64,000 bases of DNA from JBBRNH01 sp038230415 (GTDB lineage Bacteria > Bacteroidota > Bacteroidia > Cytophagales > Spirosomataceae). Below the pieces are notes generated by a model, which had not been told where the DNA came from, did no database searches, and worked only from the letters and a program-made list of their open reading frames with translations. Positions 7,864-16,624 of this stretch are shown piece by piece. The stretch spans positions 73,489-137,488 of the forward strand of contig JBBRNH010000003.1 in assembly GCA_038230415.1 (NCBI GenBank), in the 5' to 3' direction. The position numbers and the translations under genes are program-made. Each line of letters starts with the position of its first letter. Position 1 is the stretch's first letter.

Positions 7864-10422
7864 ATGACCTCTTCATTTTGCGTCAGGCATTTTTATCTAT
7901 TGCTTTTTTGTAGTTGCTATTGCCTTTCGGCCTGGGCGCAAACCCCGTTTACCGTTAGCGGGCGGGTGCTGGATGCCCGGTCGGGCGAGCCGGTGCCGTT
8001 TGCCAATGTTGCCTTGTTGGGCAGACCCGTTGGCACCATCACCGACGATAAAGGTCAGTTCTCGCTGATTACCAAAAAGCTGACCGACTCGCTGGCCGTG
8101 AGTAGCTTGGGATTTGCCCCCAAAACGCAATTCATCAACAAAACGCTGCTGAAACAGACCGTTGAGATTCGGCTCGAACAGGGGGGCGTGGTCTTGCAGG
8201 AAGTGCGAGTCAGAGCGGGCGAAAATCCGGCCTACCGGGTGTTGCGGCAGATTTGGCAGCACCGCCCCGAGAACGACTATGGTCGGCTACCCGCCTATGA
8301 ATACGACAGCTATACCAAAACCGACATCGCCATGCGCCCCGCCATTCGCGGAAACGGTAAGTCGGGCTGGCTGGGCCGATTGAGCAAACAGGTATCACTC
8401 ACCGACTCGGTCATTGACGAGACGGGTCGCCGACTGTTGCCGTTGCTGTTTTCGGAGGCCGTTTCGCACTTTTTTTATTTAGCCACGCCCCTCCGCAAGC
8501 ACGAAGAAATCCTGAAAACCCGCGTGCAGGGTGTAGGTGTTCAGGATGCCGAGGTTATCTCGCAGGTACTGGGGAACAGCACGTTGCATGAGTTCAATTT
8601 TTATCACAATTACCTGTCGCTCTTCGGCAAAGATTTTGCTTCGCCCATCGGCGATAACGCCCGCACCTGGTACGAATACTTCATTGCCGATACCGTCAGC
8701 GTTGGTGACCGAATCTGCTACGCTATTGATTTTGATCCGAAGCATGAGCAAGACCTGGCCTTCCGGGGTAAGATGCTGATTGATACCACCAACTACGCCC
8801 TGTGCCATATTGAGGTACGGGTGGGCCGCGAAGCCAACCTGAACTTTGTGGAGCAGTTTGCCGTGGAGGCCGATCTGGAACCCGTTACGGACACCACCAC
8901 TAACAAAAGGCCGGTATCCATGCCGACATCGGTGCGGCTGCTGATTGATATTACCGGCTCGGGCAAGAAAGGCCCGGCCCTCCGCGCCCGGATTGTGGCC
9001 CACAACGGCGGTTTTGTGATCAATAAACCCCACAGCCTTAAATTTTATGACCGCCCGGTAATTGTGGCCGACACCGCTCGCCGAACCGACGATCAGTACT
9101 GGGCCAATACCCAAAAAACACTCGCCGGTTCTGATTCACTCAACCTCACCGACCGCATGAGCCGCCGACAAATAGATTCGTTGCGGGCCATTCCTGCCGT
9201 TAAAACCCTCGAAACCGTTGCCACGATCTTAGCAACGGGTTATATCAAAGCAGGAAAAATTGACATTGGGCCGTATCCGTACACATTGGCCTTCAACTCA
9301 ATCGAAGGGCTTCGGGTGCAGGCGGGTTTCCGAACCAACGAAAACTTCAGCCGTCGTGTAGTTTTGCGCGGTTACTTGGGCTATGGTTTGAAAGACCACG
9401 AATGGAAACAGGGGGGAGCGTTCTCGTATCGGTTGCCAACCCGCGTATGGGCCGTTGTGGGTGCTAATCTTACTTACGACATTGCCCGGCTGGGCCTGAC
9501 TCCCGAAGCCCTCGGCGGTAATAAACTGTTCTACGCGTTTGCCCGGTTTGGTAAACTTCGGGGGGCTTTTCATCAGCAGTTACATGAAGCGTATGCTCAG
9601 TATGAACCTGTGCGCGGAGTAATGCTGACAACCACCCTGAGTACCTGGCGTTTCAGGCCGTATTTCGCCTATCAGTATGATTATCAGCGCGAACCAAATG
9701 CACCGCCACGTACCCTGACTGAGTTACAGGACACCCACGCCACGCTCGAAGTGCGTCTGTCGCGCAACGAAAGTTATATCATGGATGGCAATGACCGGAT
9801 TACGGTGGCAACCAAGCGAACGCCGGTGGTGACGCTACGCTACACACGCGGTTTTCGGGGCCTGAATGGTGATTTTGAGTACAATCGGTTCACGGCGCGG
9901 GCGTTTCAGACGTTTAGGGTTGGTATTCTGGGCCGCTCAAATGCCGTGCTGACCGCCGGTTATACACCGAATAAACTACCCGTACCGCTGCTGTTTCCGC
10001 ACACGGGTAACCCAACATTTTTTTACAGTTCAACGGCCTTTAACCTGATGAATTTCTACGAGTTTGTCAGCGACCGCTATGCGTCGTTACAGGTTCAGCA
10101 CAGTTTTGAGGGATTGGTTTTTAACCGGATTCCGGGTATTCGTAAATTAGACTGGCGGCCCACGGCCAACATGGGGTTGCTTTTTGGCGGATTGAGTGCC
10201 GAAAACCAGTCGTTGATCGTAACCCGGACAACTGTAGATGGCCGCCCACCCGTTAAATTCGGGCATTTAGACCCCGGCAAACCCTACGTCGAAGTCGGTT
10301 ACGGGATTGATAACATCTTCCACTTCCTGAAAATTGTGGCTGTTCACCGGCTTAATTACCGCGAAGGCGGCTCTGATCTGGGCTATTTTACGGTGAAGGC
10401 CTCGGCACAGTTTAGCTTTTGA
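7864..10422 (+). CDS. DUF5686 / carboxypeptidase-like regulatory domain outer-membrane protein
   Basis: From the ATG at 7864 the product has 852 residues. It has a signal peptide (ending SAWAQ), then a carboxypeptidase-like beta-sandwich domain (FTVSGRVLDARSGEPVPFANVALLG, about residues 27-110), then the long DUF5686 region with beta-barrel-like C-terminal strands ending in aromatic ASAQFSF. These proteins are common in Bacteroidota and are thought to sit in the outer membrane; the function is unknown. The longer in-frame start at 7777 is rejected because a -7 element lies inside it and a signal peptide begins at 7864. Confidence 0.88.
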   Translation: MTSSFCVRHFYLLLFCSCYCLSAWAQTPFTVSGRVLDARSGEPVPFANVALLGRPVGTITDDKGQFSLITKKLTDSLAVSSLGFAPKTQFINKTLLKQTVEIRLEQGGVVLQEVRVRAGENPAYRVLRQIWQHRPENDYGRLPAYEYDSYTKTDIAMRPAIRGNGKSGWLGRLSKQVSLTDSVIDETGRRLLPLLFSEAVSHFFYLATPLRKHEEILKTRVQGVGVQDAEVISQVLGNSTLHEFNFYHNYLSLFGKDFASPIGDNARTWYEYFIADTVSVGDRICYAIDFDPKHEQDLAFRGKMLIDTTNYALCHIEVRVGREANLNFVEQFAVEADLEPVTDTTTNKRPVSMPTSVRLLIDITGSGKKGPALRARIVAHNGGFVINKPHSLKFYDRPVIVADTARRTDDQYWANTQKTLAGSDSLNLTDRMSRRQIDSLRAIPAVKTLETVATILATGYIKAGKIDIGPYPYTLAFNSIEGLRVQAGFRTNENFSRRVVLRGYLGYGLKDHEWKQGGAFSYRLPTRVWAVVGANLTYDIARLGLTPEALGGNKLFYAFARFGKLRGAFHQQLHEAYAQYEPVRGVMLTTTLSTWRFRPYFAYQYDYQREPNAPPRTLTELQDTHATLEVRLSRNESYIMDGNDRITVATKRTPVVTLRYTRGFRGLNGDFEYNRFTARAFQTFRVGILGRSNAVLTAGYTPNKLPVPLLFPHTGNPTFFYSSTAFNLMNFYEFVSDRYASLQVQHSFEGLVFNRIPGIRKLDWRPTANMGLLFGGLSAENQSLIVTRTTVDGRPPVKFGHLDPGKPYVEVGYGIDNIFHFLKIVAVHRLNYREGGSDLGYFTVKASAQFSF

Positions 10423-10437
10423 ATGTAGCGCGAACGG

Positions 10438-11232
10438 TCACTCACCTCCCCCGCTTCCACCCGGCCCTTTCATAATGCCCCGTTCAGAGGTGCGGATGAA
10501 GTTCACGATCTCGTCGCGCTCGTTCGAGGGCGGCAGGTCTAACTCGATCTGCGTCAGCGCGTCGGCGTTGTTGAATCCTTTCAAATAAATCAGGCGGTAG
10601 ATTTCCTGCACCTCGTTAATCTTTTCGTTCGAGAAGCCTCGCCGACGCAACCCAATGGAGTTAATGCCGGTGTAAGACAGTGGTTCGCGGGCGGCTTTGG
10701 TAAAGGGTGGTACGTCTTTCCTGACCAACGAACCACCCGAAATCATGGCGTGTGCGCCAATCCGGGTGAACTGCAACACCGAACTTGACCCGCCGATGAT
10801 GGCCCACTCGCCCATCGAGACGTGACCCGCCATCTGCACATTATTGGTCAGAATACAGTGGTTTCCAATCCGGCAATCGTGGGCAATATGGGCGTAGGCC
10901 ATAATCAGGCAATCGGCTCCAATTTCGGTTTTCCAGTGTTCTTCGGTTCCCCGGCTAATGGTGGCATACTCCCGAACGGTAGTGTTATCACCGATAAAGG
11001 TGCGGGTGTATTCATTGTTGAATTTGAGGTCTTGCGGGATAGACGAGATCACCGCACCGGGGTAAATCTTGCAGTTTCGGCCAATCCGTGAGCCTTCATT
11101 AATCACCGCGTGGGAGCCAATCCAGGTTCCTTCGGCAATTTCAACGTCTTTGTGAATCACGGCAAACGGCTCAATCACAACGTTTTGTGCGATTTTTGCC
11201 TCCGGGTGTATGTATGCGAGGGGTTGAAGCAT
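10438..11232 (-). CDS. lpxA: UDP-N-acetylglucosamine acyltransferase LpxA
   Basis: The 264-residue protein is built of left-handed beta-helix hexapeptide repeats. The catalytic His is His118 in MAYAHIAHDC. LpxA transfers a 3-hydroxyacyl chain from acyl carrier protein to UDP-GlcNAc, the first step of lipid A synthesis. It lies downstream of lpxC-fabZ and lpxD on the same strand, the usual Bacteroidota order lpxD-lpxC/fabZ-lpxA. The C-terminal tail ends in a short Gly-rich stretch. Confidence 0.96.
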   Translation of the reverse strand: MLQPLAYIHPEAKIAQNVVIEPFAVIHKDVEIAEGTWIGSHAVINEGSRIGRNCKIYPGAVISSIPQDLKFNNEYTRTFIGDNTTVREYATISRGTEEHWKTEIGADCLIMAYAHIAHDCRIGNHCILTNNVQMAGHVSMGEWAIIGGSSSVLQFTRIGAHAMISGGSLVRKDVPPFTKAAREPLSYTGINSIGLRRRGFSNEKINEVQEIYRLIYLKGFNNADALTQIELDLPPSNERDEIVNFIRTSERGIMKGPGGSGGGE

Positions 11233-11239
11233 TTTTTAC

Positions 11240-11315
11240 AGTGGTTAGTGGCAAGTGGTTAGTGGCAAGTTAAGGCACAGCAGTAACTGACCCCTGATCA
11301 CTAATCACTGATCAC
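11240..11315. repeat. Degenerate repeat pair in the lpxC-lpxA gap
   Basis: The gap holds two copies of AGTGGTTAGTGGCA on the left and a CTGATCACTAATCACTGATC cluster on the right. The two clusters can pair with several G-U wobbles if the + strand is read as RNA. A related cluster (CACTGCTTATCACTGACTGC) lies at the end of lpxD near 12774. No function is evident. Confidence 0.5.
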
Positions 11316-12706
11316 TTTTTTTTAACAAGACTGGCAATCATATCGGCTTCGCAAACGAGTTGGTTGGCTACATAGCCGCGTCCCTGCATTTTAACGATAC
11401 CGCGTTTCATGGGCGACGTAAATTCACAGCGCAGAATCAGGGTGTCGCCCGGAACCACGTTGCGCCGGAACCGGCAATTTTCGATACCAACCAGAAACGG
11501 CCAGTAATTTTCGGGGTCAGGCACCGTACTCAGCACCAGAATTCCGCCGGTTTGGGCCATCGCTTCTAACTGCATCACGCCCGGCATGACGGGGTTTCCC
11601 GGAAAATGACCCGGAAAATAATTTTCGTTGGCCGTTACGTTTTTTATGCCAATCACGCTCTGCCCGTCTAAGGCAATGATTTTATCAATCATCTGAAACG
11701 GGTATCGGTGCGGCAAAAGCGTATAGACCTGCCCAATATCCATCACCGGCGGTTGCAGCGGGTCATATTGCGGGGTTTGGTTCTGCGCTTTTTTCTGGAT
11801 TTGCTTCTTGATTTTTTTGGCAAAGGCCACATTAGCCGCGTGGCCGGGCCGGGCGGCCAGCACCTGCGCCTTGATGGGCCTGCCGACCAGGGCCAAATCG
11901 CCAATCAGGTCGAGCAGCTTGTGGCGGGCCATCTCGTTGGGGTAATGCAGTTCGAGATTATTTAAGATACCGCCTTCCTTATTGACACTCACTTTGGGCT
12001 TTTTGAGCAGGTCAGCCAAGTAATCTAATTCGCCCTCTTTCACCTCCCGGTCAACAATCACGATGGCGTTGGTGAGGTCTCCGCCTTTAATCAGGTTCTG
12101 CTTGTATAGCATTTCGAATTCGTGCAGAAACACAAACGTGCGGCAGTTGGCTATTTCTTCGGGGAATAACCGAATATCATTCAGATAAGCGTGTTGGCTG
12201 TGAATAACCCGTGAATTATAGTCCACCATCACCGTCAGCCGGTAGTCATTCAGGGGTAGGGCCGCAATTTCTATGGCCTTTTCAGGATTTTCGTAGTGGA
12301 CATATTCCGAGATTTCGTAGTAATTCCGGGCCATGTTCTGCTCGTCCAGCCCGGCTTCGCGCAGGGCGTTCACAAACTGCATCGAAGAGCCGTCCATAAT
12401 CGGCGGCTCCGGCCCATCGAGCTGAATGAGCACGTTATCAATCTGCAAACCGACCAAAGCCGCCAGCGTATGCTCAACGGTATTTACCCGGGCTTCGCCC
12501 TGCTCGATGGTCGTACCGCGCGACAGGTCAACGACAAAATCCACGTCGGCATCTACCGTTGGCTGACCGGGCAGGTCAACGCGCTGAAATTTATAGCCAT
12601 GACCGGCAGGGGCGGGCAGGAAGGTCATCGTGGCCGACACGCCCGTGTGCAATCCTACGCCCGATACCGACACGGATTTCTGAATAGTCTGTTGTTTGGT
12701 GTTCAT
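11312..12706 (-). CDS. lpxC-fabZ: Bifunctional LpxC deacetylase / FabZ dehydratase
   Basis: The 464-residue protein is a natural fusion known in Bacteroidota. Residues 1-305 are LpxC, the zinc deacetylase that commits UDP-acyl-GlcNAc to lipid A. Its ligands are His79 (VEHT), His262 and Asp266 (HKLLD), with general base His289 (GHAAN). Residues about 320-464 are FabZ, the 3-hydroxyacyl-ACP dehydratase, with LLPHRYPF, His367 (FPGHFPG) and Glu381. The ATG at 12706 (MNTKQQT) puts the first ligand at residue 79, as in E. coli; the upstream in-frame ATG adds nine non-conserved residues. Confidence 0.96.
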   Translation of the reverse strand: MNTKQQTIQKSVSVSGVGLHTGVSATMTFLPAPAGHGYKFQRVDLPGQPTVDADVDFVVDLSRGTTIEQGEARVNTVEHTLAALVGLQIDNVLIQLDGPEPPIMDGSSMQFVNALREAGLDEQNMARNYYEISEYVHYENPEKAIEIAALPLNDYRLTVMVDYNSRVIHSQHAYLNDIRLFPEEIANCRTFVFLHEFEMLYKQNLIKGGDLTNAIVIVDREVKEGELDYLADLLKKPKVSVNKEGGILNNLELHYPNEMARHKLLDLIGDLALVGRPIKAQVLAARPGHAANVAFAKKIKKQIQKKAQNQTPQYDPLQPPVMDIGQVYTLLPHRYPFQMIDKIIALDGQSVIGIKNVTANENYFPGHFPGNPVMPGVMQLEAMAQTGGILVLSTVPDPENYWPFLVGIENCRFRRNVVPGDTLILRCEFTSPMKRGIVKMQGRGYVANQLVCEADMIASLVKKK

Positions 12707-12772
12707 TGGCTTTAGGAAGTGGTTAGTAGTCAATGGCAGGTAATTAATTTTCTTCGGCGAAGCATTTGCCCC

Positions 12773-13810
12773 TCACTGCTTATCACTGACTGCTTTTTTT
12801 TCAAGTTCATCTACCCGCCGTTCGAGTTGGGGCAATCGTTTGAATACCACCTGCGAACGGACATTATCGGCCAGGTCAAAGGCGTGGGAACCATTCAGCG
12901 ATTTCCCTTCCTGTTTCACCGATTTACCCACGCCCGACTGCGCCCCGACGTTGGTGCGGTTGGCAATGGTGAGGTGGCCGCCGAAGCCAACCTGCCCGCC
13001 GATAACGCAATTATCACCGATTTTGGTTGAGCCGGCAATTCCGGTTTGCGCAGCAATCACGGTATTGCGGCCAATTTCGACGTTATGCCCGATCTGAATC
13101 AGGTTATCTAACTTGGCTCCCTGCCGGATAATGGTCGAGCCGAGCGTGGCGCAATCGATGGTGCTGCCGGAGCCAACGTTCACAAAATCTTCGAGAATAA
13201 CGTTTCCCAACTGCGGAATGGTTTTGTAGGTGCCATCGGCCTGCGGGGCAAAGCCGAAGCCTTCGCTGCCAATCACGGCGTTGGGGTGAATTGTGCAAAA
13301 CTGACCCACTACGCAGTCGTCCAATACCCGTGCGCCGGGATGAACAACCGTGCCATCGCCGAGGGCAACGTTATTGCCGATGTAAGCCTGTGGATAAATC
13401 TTGACGTTTTTTCCAATCCGGCAATTACGCCCGATGTAGGAGAATGCTCCCCGGTAGCCGCCCTCGCCGATGTGGGTTCCCTCACCGATACTGGATGGTT
13501 GCTCTGTACCGATGCGCGAGGCACTGTTGAGCCGGCTGTATTCTTCGAGCAGTTGGGCAAAGGCAGAATAGGAGTTTTCTACCAAAATAAGCGTAGCCGA
13601 AACGGGCTGCTTGGGCGTAAAAGAACGGTCAACGATAACGGCAGAAGCTCCCGTTTCGTAGAGAAACGGTTCGTATTTGAGGTTAGCCAGAAACGAAATG
13701 CAGCCGGTCTGGGCATCTTCAATTTTTGCTAATTTGTTGACTATCAACGAATCATCTCCCAGAACATCGCCCGATAGCAGGGCGGCAATTTGTTTAATGG
13801 TAAACTCCAT
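12773..13810 (-). CDS. lpxD: UDP-3-O-acylglucosamine N-acyltransferase LpxD
   Basis: The 345-residue product begins MEFTIKQIAALLSGDV with the LpxD uridine-binding N-terminal domain (1-100). A run of hexapeptide repeats follows, then a C-terminal helix (QLERRVDELEKK) typical of LpxD. It adds the second acyl chain in lipid A synthesis. The upstream in-frame start (13885) is rejected because the added 25 residues are unlike the family. It is probably cotranscribed with lpxC-fabZ and lpxA. Confidence 0.96.
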   Translation of the reverse strand: MEFTIKQIAALLSGDVLGDDSLIVNKLAKIEDAQTGCISFLANLKYEPFLYETGASAVIVDRSFTPKQPVSATLILVENSYSAFAQLLEEYSRLNSASRIGTEQPSSIGEGTHIGEGGYRGAFSYIGRNCRIGKNVKIYPQAYIGNNVALGDGTVVHPGARVLDDCVVGQFCTIHPNAVIGSEGFGFAPQADGTYKTIPQLGNVILEDFVNVGSGSTIDCATLGSTIIRQGAKLDNLIQIGHNVEIGRNTVIAAQTGIAGSTKIGDNCVIGGQVGFGGHLTIANRTNVGAQSGVGKSVKQEGKSLNGSHAFDLADNVRSQVVFKRLPQLERRVDELEKKAVSDKQ

Positions 13811-13904
13811 ATTTCGCGGGTAGCCAAAGAGAAACGCCCGAATTGTTTGCTTATTTTGGCGGCTAAGGTAGCCAACAAATTGCACTATTCGGTTATTTAC
13901 TGAA

Positions 13905-15143
13905 TTAATTCAACAAAAAACAAACATAATACCGCCTGACAATGTGGCTCAGTGCCTTGATATTCGGCAGGTCAGAGGCATCGGCAATATCAATTACGCG
14001 CCCCGACCGGAGTTTAATGCAGATGGCATCGCCCGACGGCAGATAAGCGGCATTCGTGGCCTGCCCCTCCACCCTGAAATACGGCAGTTCGGTGTCGGTC
14101 AGGCCCGTTTGCCGGAGCCGGTTGTCAATCTCGGCCAGAAATTCCGGCGCAAACGGCTCGGTCGAAAGCCTGATTTTTAACAGCCGCCGGTTGAGCAGCA
14201 TCTGACACAGTGCTGACAACACCCGGTCGGGGTGGGTTGTCCAGCGTTTCACGCAGCCCCACACGTCATAATCGTCAAGCTCGGTAAAGGCCTGAATGTA
14301 AGAAGGGTTACGTTTAAATTCGTCTAACGAAATATTTTGTTCGAGAAACAGCCGGAACGCCGGTGGCACGGCTACAAACGCATCAGTGCCGTTGGGCTGC
14401 TGCATCAGAAACCGCGCCCGGCGCATGATCTGAATCAACATTGTCTCGACGCAGATCGACGTTTTGTGCAGATACACCTGCCAGTACATGATGCGCCGGG
14501 CGTTGAGAAAATTCTCGATGCTCAAAATCCCCTTCTCTTCCACCACCAACCGATCGGCCACAATGTCGAGCATTTTAATGATGCGGTCGGCCCCGATAGT
14601 GCCTTCGGCCACGCCGGTATAAAAACTGTCGCGGTTGAGGTAATCCATCCGGTCCATGTCTAACTGACTCGAAATGAGTTGGTGAAAGAACGGGCGTTCG
14701 TACCCGCCGGCAAACATCCGAATCGCCAGCGAGAGCTGCCCGCCAACCTTTCCGTTGAGTTCGTGCATGAGCAGGAGCGAGATTTCTTCGTGCGGCACAT
14801 TCTCTAAAATGCAGCACTCCAGCACGTGCGAAAACGGCCCGTGACCAATGTCGTGCAACAAAATGGCGATTTGGGCGGCTTCGCACTCCTCGTCGGTAAT
14901 GGTGTGGCCTTTGGCACGGAGGGTTTGCATGGCCTGCCCCATCAGGTGCATGGCACCGAGGGCGTGGTGAAACCGGGTGTGCAGTGCGCCGGGATAGACG
15001 TATTCAGACAGGCCCAACTGCTTGATGCGCCGGAGCCGCTGAAAATACGGATGCTCGACTAAATCAAAAATCAACTCGCCGGGCAGGGTTATAAACCCAT
15101 AAACGGGGTCGTTGATGATTTTGCGTTTGTTGGGTGTTGGCAT
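13905..15143 (-). CDS. HD domain phosphohydrolase (dNTPase/SAMHD1-like)
   Basis: The 412-residue protein carries an HD metal site: His59-His60 (TRFHHALG), His97-Asp98 (LLHDIGHGPFSH) and a later Asp (MDRMDYLNRDS). The start NDPVYGFI and the HALGAMHL segment match the widespread YdhJ/SAMHD1-like group of cytoplasmic HD proteins, several of which hydrolyse deoxynucleoside triphosphates. The substrate here is not determined. It lies just downstream of the divergent intron-containing tRNA. Confidence 0.9.
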   Translation of the reverse strand: MPTPNKRKIINDPVYGFITLPGELIFDLVEHPYFQRLRRIKQLGLSEYVYPGALHTRFHHALGAMHLMGQAMQTLRAKGHTITDEECEAAQIAILLHDIGHGPFSHVLECCILENVPHEEISLLLMHELNGKVGGQLSLAIRMFAGGYERPFFHQLISSQLDMDRMDYLNRDSFYTGVAEGTIGADRIIKMLDIVADRLVVEEKGILSIENFLNARRIMYWQVYLHKTSICVETMLIQIMRRARFLMQQPNGTDAFVAVPPAFRLFLEQNISLDEFKRNPSYIQAFTELDDYDVWGCVKRWTTHPDRVLSALCQMLLNRRLLKIRLSTEPFAPEFLAEIDNRLRQTGLTDTELPYFRVEGQATNAAYLPSGDAICIKLRSGRVIDIADASDLPNIKALSHIVRRYYVCFLLN

Positions 15144-15289
15144 AGTGCAAAGGTATTAGCCCCGCCCGCAATTTGGGTAAGGGCGGTGATGAACGGGTGC
15201 CGTTTTTGGGGTAGAATCGGGCCGGTATGCCTATTCTGTCAGAAAATTCAGTAATTTTGGTCTCTCGTTTCTGCATAAGAAATGATGAT

Positions 15290-15658
15290 GGGCTTGTAAC
15301 TCAGTTGGTTAGAGTGCCTGACTCATCAACGATTGTTCTTTGGCCGAAATGTCAAACGAATCGTCAGCGGTGCTTCGGTCGGGAAACCGGCAGATGAGCA
15401 GGGGGTTAATTCAGGGAAACCTTACCAATTACTTCTTAACGCAGTAATTGCTGGCAATCCTGAGCCAAGCCGGGAGAATGGTTATCAACGTACCCCGGAA
15501 GGTGCAGAGACTAAGCGGTGAGGAAACCAACCAATAAACCGCTACTAACGCCCCCCACCCTACCGGATAATGCCGAGGGTGATGAGATAGTCCAACTACT
15601 TTGGGAAACCAGAGGAAAGTGAATCAGTAAGTCCCAGGTTCGAGCCCTGGCTGGCCCA
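15290..15658 (+). tRNA. tRNA(CAU) split by a group I intron
   Basis: Exons 15290-15326 and 15622-15658 join to a 74-nt cloverleaf. Acceptor GGGCUUG pairs with CUGGCCC (one U-U mismatch), D stem ACUC/GAGU, anticodon stem-loop CUGA-CUCAUAA-UCAG with anticodon CAU at 15324-15326, T stem CCAGG/CCUGG with loop UUCGAGC, discriminator A. CCA is not encoded. The anticodon stem lacks the three G-C pairs of an initiator, so it is an elongator tRNA-Met or, slightly preferred from the GGGC...GCCC acceptor, tRNA-Ile2 with a lysidine-modified C34. It is followed directly by a terminator. Confidence 0.92.
15327..15621 (+). ncRNA. Group I self-splicing intron in the tRNA anticodon loop
   Basis: The 295-nt intervening sequence follows anticodon U36 and ends in G, as group I introns do. 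Core elements are visible. P is AATTCAGGGAAACCT (15408-15422). Q is GGCAATCCTGAGCCAAGCC (15453-15471). R is GTGCAGAGACTA (15502-15513). S is GAGATAGTCC (15584-15593). TCAGG/CCTGA forms P4, CCGGG/CCCGG P6, and GACTA (15509-15513)/TAGTC (15588-15592) P7. ACCCT/AGGGT (15557-15561/15576-15580) fits P8 and GGGGG/CCCCC fits P3. An extra hairpin AGCGGT/ACCGCT (15514-15519/15538-15543) sits between P7 and P3. GATGAG at 15393-15398 complements the 5' exon end. There is no internal ORF. Confidence 0.9.
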
Positions 15659-15663
15659 CAGTG

Positions 15664-15700
15664 AAACCCCTTCTACGCTTCGTGGAGGGGTTTTTTGTTT
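15664..15700 (+). terminator. tRNA terminator (copy 1 of a 34-bp repeat)
   Basis: AAACCCCTTCTACG and CGTGGAGGGGTTT form a stem followed by a T run. Bases 15667-15700 recur exactly at 16638-16671. Confidence 0.9.
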
Positions 15701-15709
15701 ACTGCTACC

Positions 15710-16345
15710 TCATTTAATCAACTGCTCAATATGCCAGCGCAAGCCTTTCAGGATGCGAAAAATATCGAATATCTCCTCGTCTGTGCAGGTATAAACGTTG
15801 CTGATGGCGTATTCTTTCCCGACTAAGGCCATGAAATACCAACTCCGCCCAATAATGTAGCAGCCGAAAATTGGTTTTTGGTTGTCGTTTAGCTGTTGAG
15901 CAGCCAACATCGCAATCAAGGCTTGGCCGCGTGGGTCTCCATCAGGGTCGGTGGCGCGTTTGTATTCAGCCATGCAGAAATAAGGCTTCCTGGGGTTTCG
16001 GAAGCCCGTTGCAATCATCCCATCGACCCGGCCCGCCAGAACATAGTCGTCAAATGTTACAGACAATTGCCGTTCCAAGAAATAGGCAAATTTTTTGTTG
16101 TCAATGTCAGAAAAGACGATGACTGGACTGATGAGCTTATTTTCCAGTTCTACCTCGTTCCAGTCATCACCGCCGAGTGTTATGTATTTTTGAGCAATAT
16201 CAGTCAGAAAACGGGTCTGATAATCGTCTACTTCATACTGATACGCCAGTAAGTCGTTTAAGATAGGCAGCGTGTCAACCTGCACCAGGCCAAATGTGTC
16301 CTCGATCCGGTCGAGCGTCCATTCCCGAAAGTTGCTTTGAATCAT
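15710..16345 (-). CDS. PD-(D/E)XK nuclease-like hypothetical protein
   Basis: From the ATG at 16345 (MIQSNFREWTLDRIED) the product has 211 residues. A D...ExK pattern is visible: GRVDGMIA around residue 115, then CMAEYKRATD around 135, followed by a Gln-rich helix (GQALIAMLAAQQLN). This layout resembles PD-(D/E)XK nucleases and restriction-enzyme N-terminal domains, but the assignment is by pattern only. The longer reading to 16696 crosses two direct repeats and is rejected. The gene sits between two copies of the tRNA terminator, which suggests it arrived with a duplicated or mobile segment. Confidence 0.65.
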   Translation of the reverse strand: MIQSNFREWTLDRIEDTFGLVQVDTLPILNDLLAYQYEVDDYQTRFLTDIAQKYITLGGDDWNEVELENKLISPVIVFSDIDNKKFAYFLERQLSVTFDDYVLAGRVDGMIATGFRNPRKPYFCMAEYKRATDPDGDPRGQALIAMLAAQQLNDNQKPIFGCYIIGRSWYFMALVGKEYAISNVYTCTDEEIFDIFRILKGLRWHIEQLIK

Positions 16346-16428
16346 GGCCGTTTTTTGCGTAAAGTTACCACAAACTACAAACATCAATCCCACCTTACGA
16401 CCCTTAAACCGACTGATACTGGCTTCTT

Positions 16429-16524
16429 TACATTCGACAGTGGAGTCATGTTTGGCGTTTCCGGGGGGATAATGCCCCGTGCCATCCAATTGATTACATT
16501 CGACAGTGGAGTCATGTTTGGCGT
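16429..16524. repeat. Pair of 30-bp direct repeats
   Basis: Bases 16429-16458 and 16495-16524 are the same 30-bp sequence (core ATTCGACAGTGGAGTCATG), 66 bp apart. They lie just upstream of the nuclease-like gene on its promoter side. Confidence 0.9.
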
Positions 16525-16599
16525 GGTGGCAAAACCGCTCTGACAACGCCTGAACCCCGCCGACAAAAACAACCTTTGCACGGGCGCGGTTTTGCCACC
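16525..16599. repeat. 14-bp inverted repeat
   Basis: GGTGGCAAAACCGC (16525-16538) and GCGGTTTTGCCACC (16586-16599) are perfect reverse complements, 47 bp apart, starting directly after the second direct repeat. Confidence 0.9.
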
Positions 16600-16624
16600 G
16601 CAGGTTATAGTCATCGCTGGCCCC

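Noticed and set aside
15290..15658. Reading the tRNA(CAU) as initiator tRNA, or the intervening sequence as an assembly error
   Set aside because: The anticodon stem lacks the three G-C pairs of initiators. The insert carries coherent group I core elements and ends in G, which random misassembly would not produce.
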